Below, piece after piece: positions 16,784 through 27,000 of a stretch of 64,000 nucleotides of DNA. Location: assembly GCA_946479285.1 (NCBI GenBank), contig CAMLFH010000001.1:62001-126000 (forward strand), given 5' to 3'. The stretch comes from an uncultured Flavobacteriales bacterium (GTDB taxonomy: Bacteria > Bacteroidota > Bacteroidia > Flavobacteriales > Crocinitomicaceae). Below the pieces are notes generated by a model. That model saw only the letters and a list, made by a program, of their open reading frames with translations. It was not told the DNA's origin and ran no database searches. Position numbers and translations under genes: made by a program. Numbering within the stretch: position 1 is the stretch's first letter; each line of letters starts with the position of its first letter.

Positions 16784-18637
16784 TTATTTCTTAACGATAC
16801 GTTTTGTTGTTGTCTCGTTACCAACAGTCAATGTTACATTGTAGATTCCAGCCTGGAAGCTTGTACCATCGATAGCGATAGTTTGAGTACCAGCAGCCAT
16901 TTGAGAAGCAGGAACTGTTGCAACAGTACGTCCTGAAAGATCAGTAACAACAGCAGAAACTGAAGCATCAGCTTTCAAGTTGAATTTAACTTCAGTTGTT
17001 CCAGCAAATGGGTTAGGGTATACACTAACGTTAATTGCAGAAGTCATTTCTTTAATTCCTGTGTAATCGTTGAAATCCAAACGAACAACCGGAGCTTCAA
17101 CTTTGTCTCCGTCAGAAGCTAAACCGATAGCGTTTGTTCCACCGTCGTTGTAACCCATTGTGTTACCAGCAATAATGCTACCAGCAAATGCGATTGGAAC
17201 TTCAGCACCATTGTATGTACCAGCTGTTACCAGGTAAAGACCTCCGGTAGTTAATTGCGGAAGGTTAGGGAAGTAACACATAATCAGGTTTCCAAAGTCT
17301 GGAGCAGCAATCTCGTGATCTTCGTCAGATCTGTCGATATAATCAAATGCTTCTGTAGTTGCATTCCACTTATAGATTGAAGCGTAAACAGATAAACCGA
17401 TATAATCAGCTTGTTGAGAAGCACTTACATTTCCGATACCAATTTGAACTGCACCTACGTTGTCGTTCGCGAAAATTTCGAACAAAGTTCCGATTTGAGG
17501 ATCTCCTGTTTGAGTTTGCCATCCGTTGAAACTTCCTGTAATTGAGTTAGGACCTGTGTAGGAATCAACTGCAAAAACGTTGTTTGAAACTGCAAACGGT
17601 GTAGTGATTGTATCATCAATATTGAAATCAAGGATACTATCAGACAATACTGTGTATTTGAAGTTGTATGTTCCAACAGTTGAAGGAATTGTGAATCCGC
17701 TTGCGAAATCGATATCCAATGAATCGTTTGCGAATGGCATGATGTCTCCTTCAGCACTTGTTTGAGTATATGCACCTGAAGTTACATTGAAGCTAATCGG
17801 TTGTGTTGCAGATCCAACATTTTCGATTTCAGCACCAAATGAAATTTTTCCGGCAACAGCAGCTTGAGCAGTAGGCATGATTGTAGCTGTCAGGTTTTGA
17901 GTTCCGTAAGCATAATATGCATCTGTCAATTTGATATTGTTTTCGTATCCTTCGATTACCTCGAAGTTGTCGATTGCCCAACCGTATCCACTACCGAAGT
18001 TATTGTCAGCAGTTAAAGACTCCCAACGAACGCGGATTTTTCCTTGAGTTACTCCAGGACCGATTAAGAAATCGGTTGTTAAAACATTTCTTAAAGTTGG
18101 ACCGTTTCCAACAGCTGCTGTATTTACTTGCTTAGAGAATGCCCAAGTAGCACCGTTATCCGTACTAACTTCTACAAACACTAAATCGTGGTTAAAACGA
18201 CGGTAGATTTGATTGAAGCTTACAGAGATAACTTCTGAAGCAGACAAATCGATAGTTGTTGTTGACATCCAAGCATTTTGGAGTCCAACCGGACCTGCAA
18301 GAAGGTATTGAATACCGTCAAAAAACGCCATCGGTGCAGTTAGACCAGTAGTTGTACCTGTAAGGTAATTTGTAAAGTTTGTCGGATATCCTCCGATTTG
18401 GAAAGCACCTTGTACACCCGTACCGGTATTCCCCATAGTCCAATCTGCAGCATTCGAAAAATTACTTGACCAGATTAGATCTCCTCCATTTTTTTCAACG
18501 GAACCATCATTAACCAATTCTGATTTCGTTGTTGTAATGTTTAATGGTTTCTTTTGAACAAAGCTTTTGTTTACCTGTGCTGATGAAATACCAGCAACAA
18601 ATAAAGCAGAAGCTAAAAGTGTAATTTGTTTTTTCAT
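16784..18637 (-). CDS. T9SS-exported protein with type A sorting domain, 617 aa
   Basis: A signal peptide (MKKQITLLASALFVAGISSA) is followed by a jelly-roll domain (residues about 52-230, with WSSNFSNAADWTMGN and GWAIDNFEVIEGY) of the choice-of-anchor J / MAM type. Two further beta domains come next. The last 75 residues are a sorting domain (VSVYPNPFAGTTEV, then GIYNVTLTVGNETTTKRIVKK). Such proteins cross the outer membrane by the gliding-associated type IX system and are released or anchored at the surface. No catalytic motif is evident. Monocistronic with its own terminator. Confidence 0.88.
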   Translation of the reverse strand: MKKQITLLASALFVAGISSAQVNKSFVQKKPLNITTTKSELVNDGSVEKNGGDLIWSSNFSNAADWTMGNTGTGVQGAFQIGGYPTNFTNYLTGTTTGLTAPMAFFDGIQYLLAGPVGLQNAWMSTTTIDLSASEVISVSFNQIYRRFNHDLVFVEVSTDNGATWAFSKQVNTAAVGNGPTLRNVLTTDFLIGPGVTQGKIRVRWESLTADNNFGSGYGWAIDNFEVIEGYENNIKLTDAYYAYGTQNLTATIMPTAQAAVAGKISFGAEIENVGSATQPISFNVTSGAYTQTSAEGDIMPFANDSLDIDFASGFTIPSTVGTYNFKYTVLSDSILDFNIDDTITTPFAVSNNVFAVDSYTGPNSITGSFNGWQTQTGDPQIGTLFEIFANDNVGAVQIGIGNVSASQQADYIGLSVYASIYKWNATTEAFDYIDRSDEDHEIAAPDFGNLIMCYFPNLPQLTTGGLYLVTAGTYNGAEVPIAFAGSIIAGNTMGYNDGGTNAIGLASDGDKVEAPVVRLDFNDYTGIKEMTSAINVSVYPNPFAGTTEVKFNLKADASVSAVVTDLSGRTVATVPASQMAAGTQTIAIDGTSFQAGIYNVTLTVGNETTTKRIVKK

Positions 18638-18710
18638 GTTTTCTTTAATTTACGAAGTTCTAAATTTAATGATTTGACCCATAAAAGGCCAGTTTATTTA
18701 TTAAACGGTG

Positions 18711-19502
18711 CTAATTACCAAACGAACGGTAATTGCTGTCCTTTAGGAAAGGTAATTTTTCACGCAATTGAGCCATTTCATGGTAGCTAACACTTATCTT
18801 CATGACGCTTTCGGAATTGGAAAGGTTGGAAAGTTCTTCCCCCAAAAGATTAATTAATTTGCTTTGGCCGTTGTAAGATATCCCCAAATTATCTGTGCCT
18901 ACACGGTTCACACCGGCAACATAGCATTGATTTTCAATCGCTCTAGCCGGAAGCAGTGCCGACCAATGCTGAATTCTTCTCTCGGGCCAGTTTGCAACAT
19001 ACAGTAAAAGATCGTAAGCCGGTGAGCCGTCAATCTCCCCGTTTCGGCAATTTTCAGGGAAACGCAGATCGTAACAAATTTGCAGGTTGATTTTCCATCC
19101 CAAATAATCTACGATCACTTCTTTAGATCCGGCAGTAAAATGTATGGGCTCTTCCGCCATGCCGAATAATTTTCGTTTGTCGTAATAAGTGATGGTTCCG
19201 TTGGGTGCTGCAAAGATTCCCCGGTTGTAGTATTTTCCGCCTTCTTCAATAATAAGCGAAGTGTAGAATGCTGCATTTTTTTCTGCTGCTTGCTTTTTCA
19301 ACCAGGAAATACCGGAACTATCTTCCATTTTTTCTGCCAGTTCTTTCACGTTCATGGAAAATCCCGTTTGGAACATTTCGGGTAGAAGAATCAAATCTGT
19401 TTCGGAAACGGATTTCAGCAATTCTTCGTAATGAACCAGGTTGGCCGTTTTGTCTTCCCAGATCTGATCTGCCTGTACCAATGTTATTCTTAAATCTTGC
19501 AT
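18711..19502 (-). CDS. Nitrilase-superfamily amidohydrolase, probable omega-amidase, 263 aa
   Basis: The Glu-Lys-Cys triad is visible as LLPEMFQTGFS (Glu41), YDKRKLFGMA and LQICYDLRFPE (nucleophilic Cys), with VANWPERRIQHWSALLPARAIENQ downstream. This matches the YafV / Nit2 omega-amidase branch, which deaminates alpha-ketoglutaramate and alpha-ketosuccinamate. The gene starts 13 bases before the end of the aminotransferase gene, and that coupling with a glutamine-using transaminase is what the family would predict. The assignment to omega-amidase over other nitrilases rests partly on this neighbour. Confidence 0.9.
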   Translation of the reverse strand: MQDLRITLVQADQIWEDKTANLVHYEELLKSVSETDLILLPEMFQTGFSMNVKELAEKMEDSSGISWLKKQAAEKNAAFYTSLIIEEGGKYYNRGIFAAPNGTITYYDKRKLFGMAEEPIHFTAGSKEVIVDYLGWKINLQICYDLRFPENCRNGEIDGSPAYDLLLYVANWPERRIQHWSALLPARAIENQCYVAGVNRVGTDNLGISYNGQSKLINLLGEELSNLSNSESVMKISVSYHEMAQLREKLPFLKDSNYRSFGN

Positions 19503-20620
19503 AATCTTTCTGCTGCGTGGATAAGTGTATCATCTGTTTTTGCAAAACAAAAACGAATGGTGTGGTAATCGTTCAAATCGGCGTAAAAAACGGATAAAGG
19601 GATTGCAGCAACTCCAATGTCTTTGACCAGCCATTCGCAAAATGAAACGTCCGGAAGATCTGAAATGGCTTTGTATCTGACCGTTTGAAAATAAGTCCCT
19701 TCACTGGGAAGAAACTCAAATTTACTTTTAGCCATGAGTTCTTTGAAACGATCTCGTTTGTCCTGGTAAAACCCGCCTAAGTTTGTTACATCGGTAGTTG
19801 AAATATAATCCGCCAATGTTTTTTGAGCAACGCTGTTTACAGAAAAAACCAGGAACTGATGCACTTTTTTGATCTCTTTCAGGATGTATTCCGGAGCAAT
19901 CAGGTAACCGACTTTCCATCCTGTTAAATGAAAGGTTTTACCGAAGGATGAAACAATAACGCTTCTATTTCGCAAAATTTCATGGTGATGTGCTGAAAAA
20001 TGCGATTTTTCAAAGGTGATGAATTCATAGACTTCATCTGATAGAAGGATCAGATTGGGATGATCGGTCATGACTTGTACCAATGCATCGAAATCTTCCT
20101 GCTCCATCATTTTGCCTGAAGGATTATGCGGATTATTTAGAATCAAAACGCGAGTTTTTTGATTCACCGTCTGACGCAATTCACGCCAGTCAATCGTGAA
20201 ATCTTCCCGCATAGCAATGTGAATTGGTTTCCCGCCCGCTAGATGAACAGCCGGACTGTAACAATCATACGAAGGATCAATAATCACTACTTCATCACCG
20301 GGATGGACCAATGCCTGAAGCGCAGCAAAAATTCCCTGTGTAGCTCCGGCAGTTACCAAAATCTCCGTCGATGGAATCACTTCTCTTTTATAAACACGGT
20401 GAATCATCTCTGCAATTCCTTCCAGCAAAGCAGGCAAACCTGCCATCGGGGCATATTGATGTACATTTTCGGAACTGTTCTTTGCCAGGAGTTCCTCAAT
20501 CAGGGGGTCAATTGGAAAATTTGGAAATCCCTGCGAGAGGTTAATGGCCTGATACTGATTTGCCATTTGGCTCATGGTTGTAAAGATCGTGGTTCCTACT
20601 TTTGGAAGTTTTGTTTGCAT
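19490..20620 (-). CDS. PLP aminotransferase, methionine/kynurenine/glutamine type, 376 aa
   Basis: Class I/II aminotransferase with INLSQGFPNFP near residue 26, VLILNNPHNPSGK, SDEVYEFITF, and the PLP lysine in SSFGKTFHLTGWKVGY. This is the YbdL / glutamine transaminase K / kynurenine aminotransferase group. It probably transaminates methionine-type 2-oxo acids with glutamine; the resulting ketoglutaramate would be removed by the overlapping omega-amidase. A kynurenine aminotransferase activity is also possible given kynU and kmo 10 kb away, but that is not decided by sequence. Confidence 0.92.
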   Translation of the reverse strand: MQTKLPKVGTTIFTTMSQMANQYQAINLSQGFPNFPIDPLIEELLAKNSSENVHQYAPMAGLPALLEGIAEMIHRVYKREVIPSTEILVTAGATQGIFAALQALVHPGDEVVIIDPSYDCYSPAVHLAGGKPIHIAMREDFTIDWRELRQTVNQKTRVLILNNPHNPSGKMMEQEDFDALVQVMTDHPNLILLSDEVYEFITFEKSHFSAHHHEILRNRSVIVSSFGKTFHLTGWKVGYLIAPEYILKEIKKVHQFLVFSVNSVAQKTLADYISTTDVTNLGGFYQDKRDRFKELMAKSKFEFLPSEGTYFQTVRYKAISDLPDVSFCEWLVKDIGVAAIPLSVFYADLNDYHTIRFCFAKTDDTLIHAAERLCKI

Positions 20621-20720
20621 GGGCTACATTTGTTTGCAATTAACAAAGTAAATCATTCCTTGATTATAAGATGCCTAAAACCGGTATATTTTAACAGGAA
20701 GCCTTTTAAAAACAAACCGG

Positions 20721-20975
20721 ATGAAACTTCGACTTTTAGCTGTTCTTGGATTCCTTTGCCTCATGACTACCTCCTGCAGCGAGGATTCTATTTGTGATTG
20801 TATTGATGCAGGGGAAAAATTTAATCAATTTACTCAAAAACAATTGGATAATCCCGGCGCAAATATTGACACAAAAGAATTCAAACGCCTGAAGGATGAC
20901 AAAGTGAAAAAATGCGCAGAATTCCAGAAAATGGGCGGTCCCGAAATGCTGGAAAGAAAAGCAAGTTGTAAGTAA
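20721..20975 (+). CDS. Small cysteine-containing lipoprotein, 84 aa
   Basis: A lipoprotein signal (MKLRLLAVLGFLCLMTTSC, Cys19) is followed by a short helical domain with CDCIDAGEKF and charged residues up to a terminal KASCK. Mature cysteines could form a disulfide. I do not recognise the family, but small lipoproteins with a CxC-D motif and a C-terminal Cys are common in this phylum. It stands alone between the aminotransferase (divergent) and gcvP. Confidence 0.65.
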   Translation: MKLRLLAVLGFLCLMTTSCSEDSICDCIDAGEKFNQFTQKQLDNPGANIDTKEFKRLKDDKVKKCAEFQKMGGPEMLERKASCK

Positions 20976-21110
20976 GGCACCACAATCGCTTTTACCTGAA
21001 TTTCAAGCCGGAAACGGATTTGGATTCCATTCTTGCAGGGCTATCGAAACCTTCTGATTTTCCTTAACAAATATTCCGCAGAAATCGAAATAATAAAACG
21101 CGAATTTCGC

Positions 21111-21118
21111 TATCTTTG
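21111..21118 (+). promoter_or_regulatory. Candidate gcvP -7 element
   Basis: TATCTTTG matches TAnnTTTG, 49 nt before the gcvP ATG at 21168; the -33 region has no clear TTG. Confidence 0.4.
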
Positions 21119-21167
21119 CACCTGCTTACCAGTTAAGGTAGGTTTCAAAAAATCGAATGGAATTTTT

Positions 21168-24005
21168 ATGAGTGCATTTTCATCCCGTCACATTGGACCT
21201 GATTCAGCTGAAAAATCTGAAATGTTAGCTGCAATTGGTGTTAAATCAATTCAAGAATTAGTAGATAAAACCATCCCTTCACATATCCGTTTATCGGGAG
21301 AACTGAAGATCGATGCTGCTTTGAGCGAGCAGGAATATCTGCAGCACATCACGGCGTTGGGTGCTCAAAATAAAGTATACAAGTCTTTCATCGGTTTAGG
21401 ATACAGCGAAACAATCGTTCCTTCCGTGATTTTACGTAACGTATTGGAGAATCCGGGATGGTACACGGCATATACTCCTTACCAGGCTGAAATTTCTCAA
21501 GGACGTTTAGAGGCTTTGTTGAATTTCCAGACCATGGTTTTGGAATTATCAGGAATGGAAATTGCAAACGCATCTTTGTTGGATGAAGGAACAGCTGCTT
21601 CCGAAGCAATGATCTTATTCTGGAATTCACGTTCCCGCCAGGAAGTAAAAGACGGCGTAAACAAATTCTTCATTTCCAAAAATGCATTCCCTCAAACAAA
21701 GGAAGTTGTTTTAGGAAGAGCTTTGAACCTTGGAATTGAATTGGTGGAAGGTGATGAAACAACATTCACAAACGACGGAACCTATTTCGGTGCGATTCTT
21801 CAATACCCGGATGTTCACGGAACGATTACGGATCTGGAAGGATTTATCGGACGCAATAACGGATTGAAAACTGCAGTTGCTGCCGATATTCTTTCATTGG
21901 TAGTATTGAAATCACCGGGATCATTGGGAGCTGACGTAGTTTTCGGTTCTTCCCAGCGTTTCGGGGTTCCGATGGGTTACGGAGGACCTCACGCAGCATT
22001 TTTCGCAGCAAAAGACGAATACAAACGTTCCATGCCGGGCCGTATCATCGGTGTATCGAAAGATGCGGACGACAACATGGCTTTGCGTATGGCTTTGCAA
22101 ACACGCGAACAGCACATTAAAAGAGATAAAGCAACATCCAATATTTGTACGGCTCAGGCATTACTGGCAGTTATGGCTTCCATGTATGCAGTATATCATG
22201 GTCCGACAGGGATGAAGGAGATTGCAAACCATGTAAATGGATTGGCTTCTGCAACAGCAAACGGATTGAAAGCTGCAGGAATTGAAATTGGTTCCGATTC
22301 TTTCTTCGACACTGTTTGGGTGAAAGGAGTGGATTCTGCAAAAATCAAAGCTGCGGCTGAAGCAAACCAAATGAACTTCCGCATCATCAATGCTTCCGAA
22401 CTGACAATCAGTTTCGGTGAACCACATACAATGGAAGATGTAGCAACGATCTTATCGATCTTTGGTGTTTCGACTCCGCTCAACGACCAAAAGAATTCAC
22501 TTACTGCAGCAAGCTTAAGAACAGACGCAGTATTCACACACGCCACTTTCAACAAACATCATTCTGAATCCAAAATGATGCGTTATTTGAAGCGTTTGGA
22601 AAACAAAGACCTTTCATTGGTGCACTCTATGATTCCATTGGGATCTTGTACCATGAAGTTGAATGCAGCATCCGAGTTGATTCCGATTACGAATCCTCAG
22701 TTTGCAAATATGCACCCTTTTGCTCCGGTTGACCAGGCAGCTGGTTACCACGCTATGTTCCGTCAGTTGGAAAAAGATTTGTGTGAATCCACAGGATTTG
22801 CAGCCATGTCTTTACAACCGAATTCAGGAGCGCAGGGTGAGTACGCCGGATTGATGGTGATCAAAGCATACCACGAGAGTAGAGGAGACAAGCAGCGTAC
22901 AAAAATGATCATTCCTTCATCGGCACATGGAACAAACCCAGCTTCTGCAGTTATGGCAGGAATGGAAGTGGTTGTTACAGGTTGTGACGAGAACGGGAAC
23001 ATTAATATCGACGAATTAAGAACTGTTGCGAACCAAATCGGGAACGAACTGGCAGGATTGATGGTGACTTATCCTTCAACTCACGGAGTTTACGAAGAAG
23101 GGATCCGCGAAATCACATCGATCATCCACGAAAACGGTGGACAGGTTTATATGGACGGAGCAAACATGAACGCACAGGTTGGATTAACAAATCCGGGAAA
23201 TATCGGTGCAGACGTTTGTCACCTGAACTTACACAAAACATTTGCAATTCCTCACGGAGGTGGTGGCCCTGGAATGGGACCAATCGGAGTGGCGGCACAT
23301 TTGGCACCTTTCCTGCCTAGCAACCCGGTTGTTGCAGCAGGAGGAAGCACACCGATCCATGCAGTTTCTGCAGCGCCTTACGGAAGTGCCCTGATCTTGT
23401 TGATCTCTTATGGTTACATCAAAATGCTGGGAGCGGAAGGATTGCGTCAATCTACAGAAGCAGCGATCTTAAATGCCAACTACATTGCAGCAAAATTGAA
23501 AGGTCATTACGATGTATTGTACTCCGGTAAGAACGGAACAGTAGCACACGAAATGATCTTAGACTGCCGTGATTTCAAGAAAACAGCAGACGTAGAAGTT
23601 GCCGATATGGCGAAGCGTTTGATCGATTTCAATTTCCACGCACCAACGGTATCTTTCCCGGTTGCAGGAACTTTGATGGTTGAACCAACAGAATCCGAAG
23701 ACAAAGAAGAACTGGACCGTTTCATTGAAGCAATGATCAAGATCCGTCAGGAAATTGCTGACATTGAAAGCGGAAAAGCAGATAAAGAAAACAACTTATT
23801 GAAGAACGCTCCGCACACAGCAGATTGTATCATCAATCAGGAATGGAATTACCCTTATTCACCGCAGGAAGCAGCTTACCCGGTTGCTTATTTGAAAGAG
23901 TGGAAGTACTGGGTGCCGGTTCGCAGAGTGGACAACGCATACGGAGACAGAAACTTGGTTTGTTCTTGTCCGAGTGTGGAGAGCTACATGCATGTGGAGG
24001 CTTGA
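21168..24005 (+). CDS. gcvP: Glycine dehydrogenase (decarboxylating), P protein
   Basis: The PLP-dependent P protein of the glycine cleavage system decarboxylates glycine and passes the aminomethyl group to the lipoyl H protein. ATG 21168 gives 945 aa, the length of the fused single-chain form. The start fits the family opening (FSSRHIGPDS). Two homologous halves are visible; the catalytic lysine lies in LNLHKTFAIPHGGGGPG near residue 692. A longer reading from 21033 crosses the promoter box and is rejected. The T and H proteins are not in this window. A terminator follows the stop. Confidence 0.97.
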   Translation: MSAFSSRHIGPDSAEKSEMLAAIGVKSIQELVDKTIPSHIRLSGELKIDAALSEQEYLQHITALGAQNKVYKSFIGLGYSETIVPSVILRNVLENPGWYTAYTPYQAEISQGRLEALLNFQTMVLELSGMEIANASLLDEGTAASEAMILFWNSRSRQEVKDGVNKFFISKNAFPQTKEVVLGRALNLGIELVEGDETTFTNDGTYFGAILQYPDVHGTITDLEGFIGRNNGLKTAVAADILSLVVLKSPGSLGADVVFGSSQRFGVPMGYGGPHAAFFAAKDEYKRSMPGRIIGVSKDADDNMALRMALQTREQHIKRDKATSNICTAQALLAVMASMYAVYHGPTGMKEIANHVNGLASATANGLKAAGIEIGSDSFFDTVWVKGVDSAKIKAAAEANQMNFRIINASELTISFGEPHTMEDVATILSIFGVSTPLNDQKNSLTAASLRTDAVFTHATFNKHHSESKMMRYLKRLENKDLSLVHSMIPLGSCTMKLNAASELIPITNPQFANMHPFAPVDQAAGYHAMFRQLEKDLCESTGFAAMSLQPNSGAQGEYAGLMVIKAYHESRGDKQRTKMIIPSSAHGTNPASAVMAGMEVVVTGCDENGNINIDELRTVANQIGNELAGLMVTYPSTHGVYEEGIREITSIIHENGGQVYMDGANMNAQVGLTNPGNIGADVCHLNLHKTFAIPHGGGGPGMGPIGVAAHLAPFLPSNPVVAAGGSTPIHAVSAAPYGSALILLISYGYIKMLGAEGLRQSTEAAILNANYIAAKLKGHYDVLYSGKNGTVAHEMILDCRDFKKTADVEVADMAKRLIDFNFHAPTVSFPVAGTLMVEPTESEDKEELDRFIEAMIKIRQEIADIESGKADKENNLLKNAPHTADCIINQEWNYPYSPQEAAYPVAYLKEWKYWVPVRRVDNAYGDRNLVCSCPSVESYMHVEA

Positions 24006-24031
24006 TTAAGAAATTAATAAACGTAGTAGGT

Positions 24032-24072
24032 AAATCCGTCTTGAGAAATTGAGGCGGATTTTTGTATTTTTG
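24032..24072 (+). terminator. gcvP terminator overlapping a promoter for the next gene
   Basis: AAATCCGTCTT (24032-24042) pairs with GAGGCGGATTT (24051-24061), an 11-bp stem with two G-T pairs, followed by a T-rich tract. The same bases hold TTG at 24041, a 21-nt spacer and TATTTTTG at 24065-24072, a good promoter for the delta-60 gene at 24091. Confidence 0.7.
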
Positions 24073-24090
24073 GGGAATTAATTTAACTGC

Positions 24091-27000
24091 ATGAATCGTT
24101 TATTATCAATATTTTCTTTTGTAATTCTTATTTCAAACATAGGATTCGCTCAACCAGGGGCAAATGATCCAACATTTAATCCAAGTGATATTGGTTTTGG
24201 AAATGGAGATGGGGCGGATAGTCCAATTGACGTTACTGCTCTTCAAACTGATGGAAAGACGATTATATCAGGAACATTTACAAGTTATAATGGTACGCAG
24301 GTAAATGGGTTGGCAAGATTAAATGTCGACGGTACAATTGACCCTACTTTTAATTGCGGACTGGGAATATCAGGAGGTTCAATTGTTTCAATAGGTATTC
24401 AATCAGACGGTAAAATAATTATTGTCGGAATATTTAATGCGTACAATGGAACTTCAGTGACAAATATTGTCCGACTAAATATTGATGGAACTTTGGATTC
24501 AACTTTCAATGGAAACACGTTTAATAACGCAATTAGAAAAGTAGAAGTTCAGACGGATGATAAATTAGTGTTGGTTGGTGATTTTACTTTAATCAATGGA
24601 TTAACTCAGAATAGAATTACGAGACTAGATCCAGATGGAAACCAAGATTTAACGTTTAATTCTGGAACTGGAGCGAACAATGTAATTACGGCTTGTCATA
24701 TTCAAGATGATGGTAAAATCATTATTGCAGGAGTATTCTCCAATTACAATGGTGTTTCAAGAAGTAAAATTGCAAGAATTCATTCTGATGGATCAATAGA
24801 TGTGAGTTTTTATTTGGCTTCAGGATTAGGCACTGTTGGACTTTATGATGTTAAAAGCCAAAGCACAGGGAAAGTCATTATTGCCGGAAGTACATCCTTC
24901 GGACTTAACAATGGATATATTGCCAGATTGAATTCTGATGGGACAATGGATGCGAGTTTTACAACGGGATCTGGATTTAATGAGATTGTACGTGTTTTGG
25001 CTATCCAGGACGATGATGCTATATTAGTTGGGGGAGATTTCAGCACTTATAATGGAGTAAATGCAATGCGATTAGCCCGTCTTCAAATCAATGGGTTGAT
25101 TGATAATTTGTATCAGACTAACGTTGGGAGTGGTATCGATTTTTCGACTTTAAGTTTAAGTGTCCAGCCAGATGGCAAGACAATTATTGGTGGAGTATTT
25201 GGATGGTATAATGGTGTTTCTAGAAATTATATTGCCAGAATTGAAACTGATGGGTCTATTGATTTAACTTTTAACACAGGCTCAGGATTCAGTCAAATTG
25301 TTGAATCTGTTTTAGTTCAATCAAACGGGAAAATACTTGTTGGTGGTGAGTTTTACACGGTAAATGGAATTCCTAAACATGCCATTGTATGTTTGAATAA
25401 TGACGGAAATATAGATAACTCTAGTTCTTATTCCGGAGATGAAGCGATATCAATAATTGATATTAAATCTCAACCGGATGATAAGATAATAATAAGTGGA
25501 GGTTTTGATGAATATAGTAATACACCAGTTAATTCAAACATACTCAGGCTAAATGCCAATGGAACAATAGATCAAACATTTCTTAATCCTGGAAATGGAA
25601 CAAATCCTTATGTGATGGACGTTGAAATCCAAAGTAATGGAAAAATTGTCTTAGTAGGAGCTTTTACAGTGTCTAATGGGAACACACACAATAGAATTGC
25701 ACGTTTGAATAGTGATGGAAGCACCGATAATACTTTTTCTACAGGTACAGGTGCCAATTCGGGAATTTTTTCGGTCGATTTAGATAACAACGACAAAATC
25801 TTAATAGGAGGAGGCTTTTTAAACTTTAATGGAACCAATATCAATCGATTTGCCCGCTTGAATACAAATGGAAGTTTGGATAATTCATTCGATGTCGGTT
25901 CAGGAGCTGATGGAGAAGTGGTTTGTTGTGAAGTGTTACCGAATGGAAAGATATTAGTTGGAGGTGCGTTCTTAAATTTTAATGGGGTAAATGTAAATAG
26001 GATCGTTCTATTAAATCCTGACGGAAGTATTGATAATACCTTTATGACCGGTTCAGGAGCCAATGGTTATGTTACATGTATTACTGTCCAAGCTAATGGG
26101 AAAATCATTTTGGGAGGTGAGTTCACTGTATTTAATAATGTAAATTGTGGTCATATCGTTAGATTAAATCCTGATGGAACAATTGATTATTCATTTAATA
26201 CCGGATCTGGATTTAATAACAGTGTAACATCATTTGCAATACAGAATGATGGGAAATTAATTGTAGGAGGGAATTTCACTTCTTACAATAATTATGGAAG
26301 AAATCGGTTGGCAAGATTATTTCTTTGTCAAGAATCATTTGCAACAGAAACCCAAACAGCCTGCGCTTCATTCACTTGGCCAATTAACGGTCAAACGTAT
26401 TCTTCATCCGGTCAATACATCGACACCATTTCAAATGCAGCCGGTTGTGACTCCATTATCACGCTGGATTTAACGATCATTCCTTCTCTTCCTTTAACCA
26501 TCGAAAACTCTTTCTCCATGCCTTCCAATGCAAATAATTGTGTGGGCGAAGCAGCAGTTACTGTTTCCGGAAATGCACCTTTTGAACTGGATTTCGACAA
26601 CGGCTCACAAGTAATCACTTCCAGCGGATATAGTTTGGTGACTAACTTATGCGCCGGAGTGCATGACCTTCATGTAACAGACAATTGCGGCGACACGCTG
26701 ACAACACAAATTGTCATTCCGGTTGATTCGAACTTTGTCTTCAACAATCCGTTCATCGATTCATTGGCGCAGGATTCTTTGGGAGTAACACTGACGAATT
26801 GTGATATTTACTATGGTGGAATCGATACCGCTTACATCGATTCGATCTGGGCAACAGGAAATACCGTAAATGTGATCTGGAACGTCGTAGATTCGAACGG
26901 ATCGAATTTCGATACAACCAGCTATGTCCTGAACAACGGAAACGGAGTTTACTGGCTGCAGTTGAGCGTCTTCTGCCCAAATAAATCGTTGGGAGAATAC

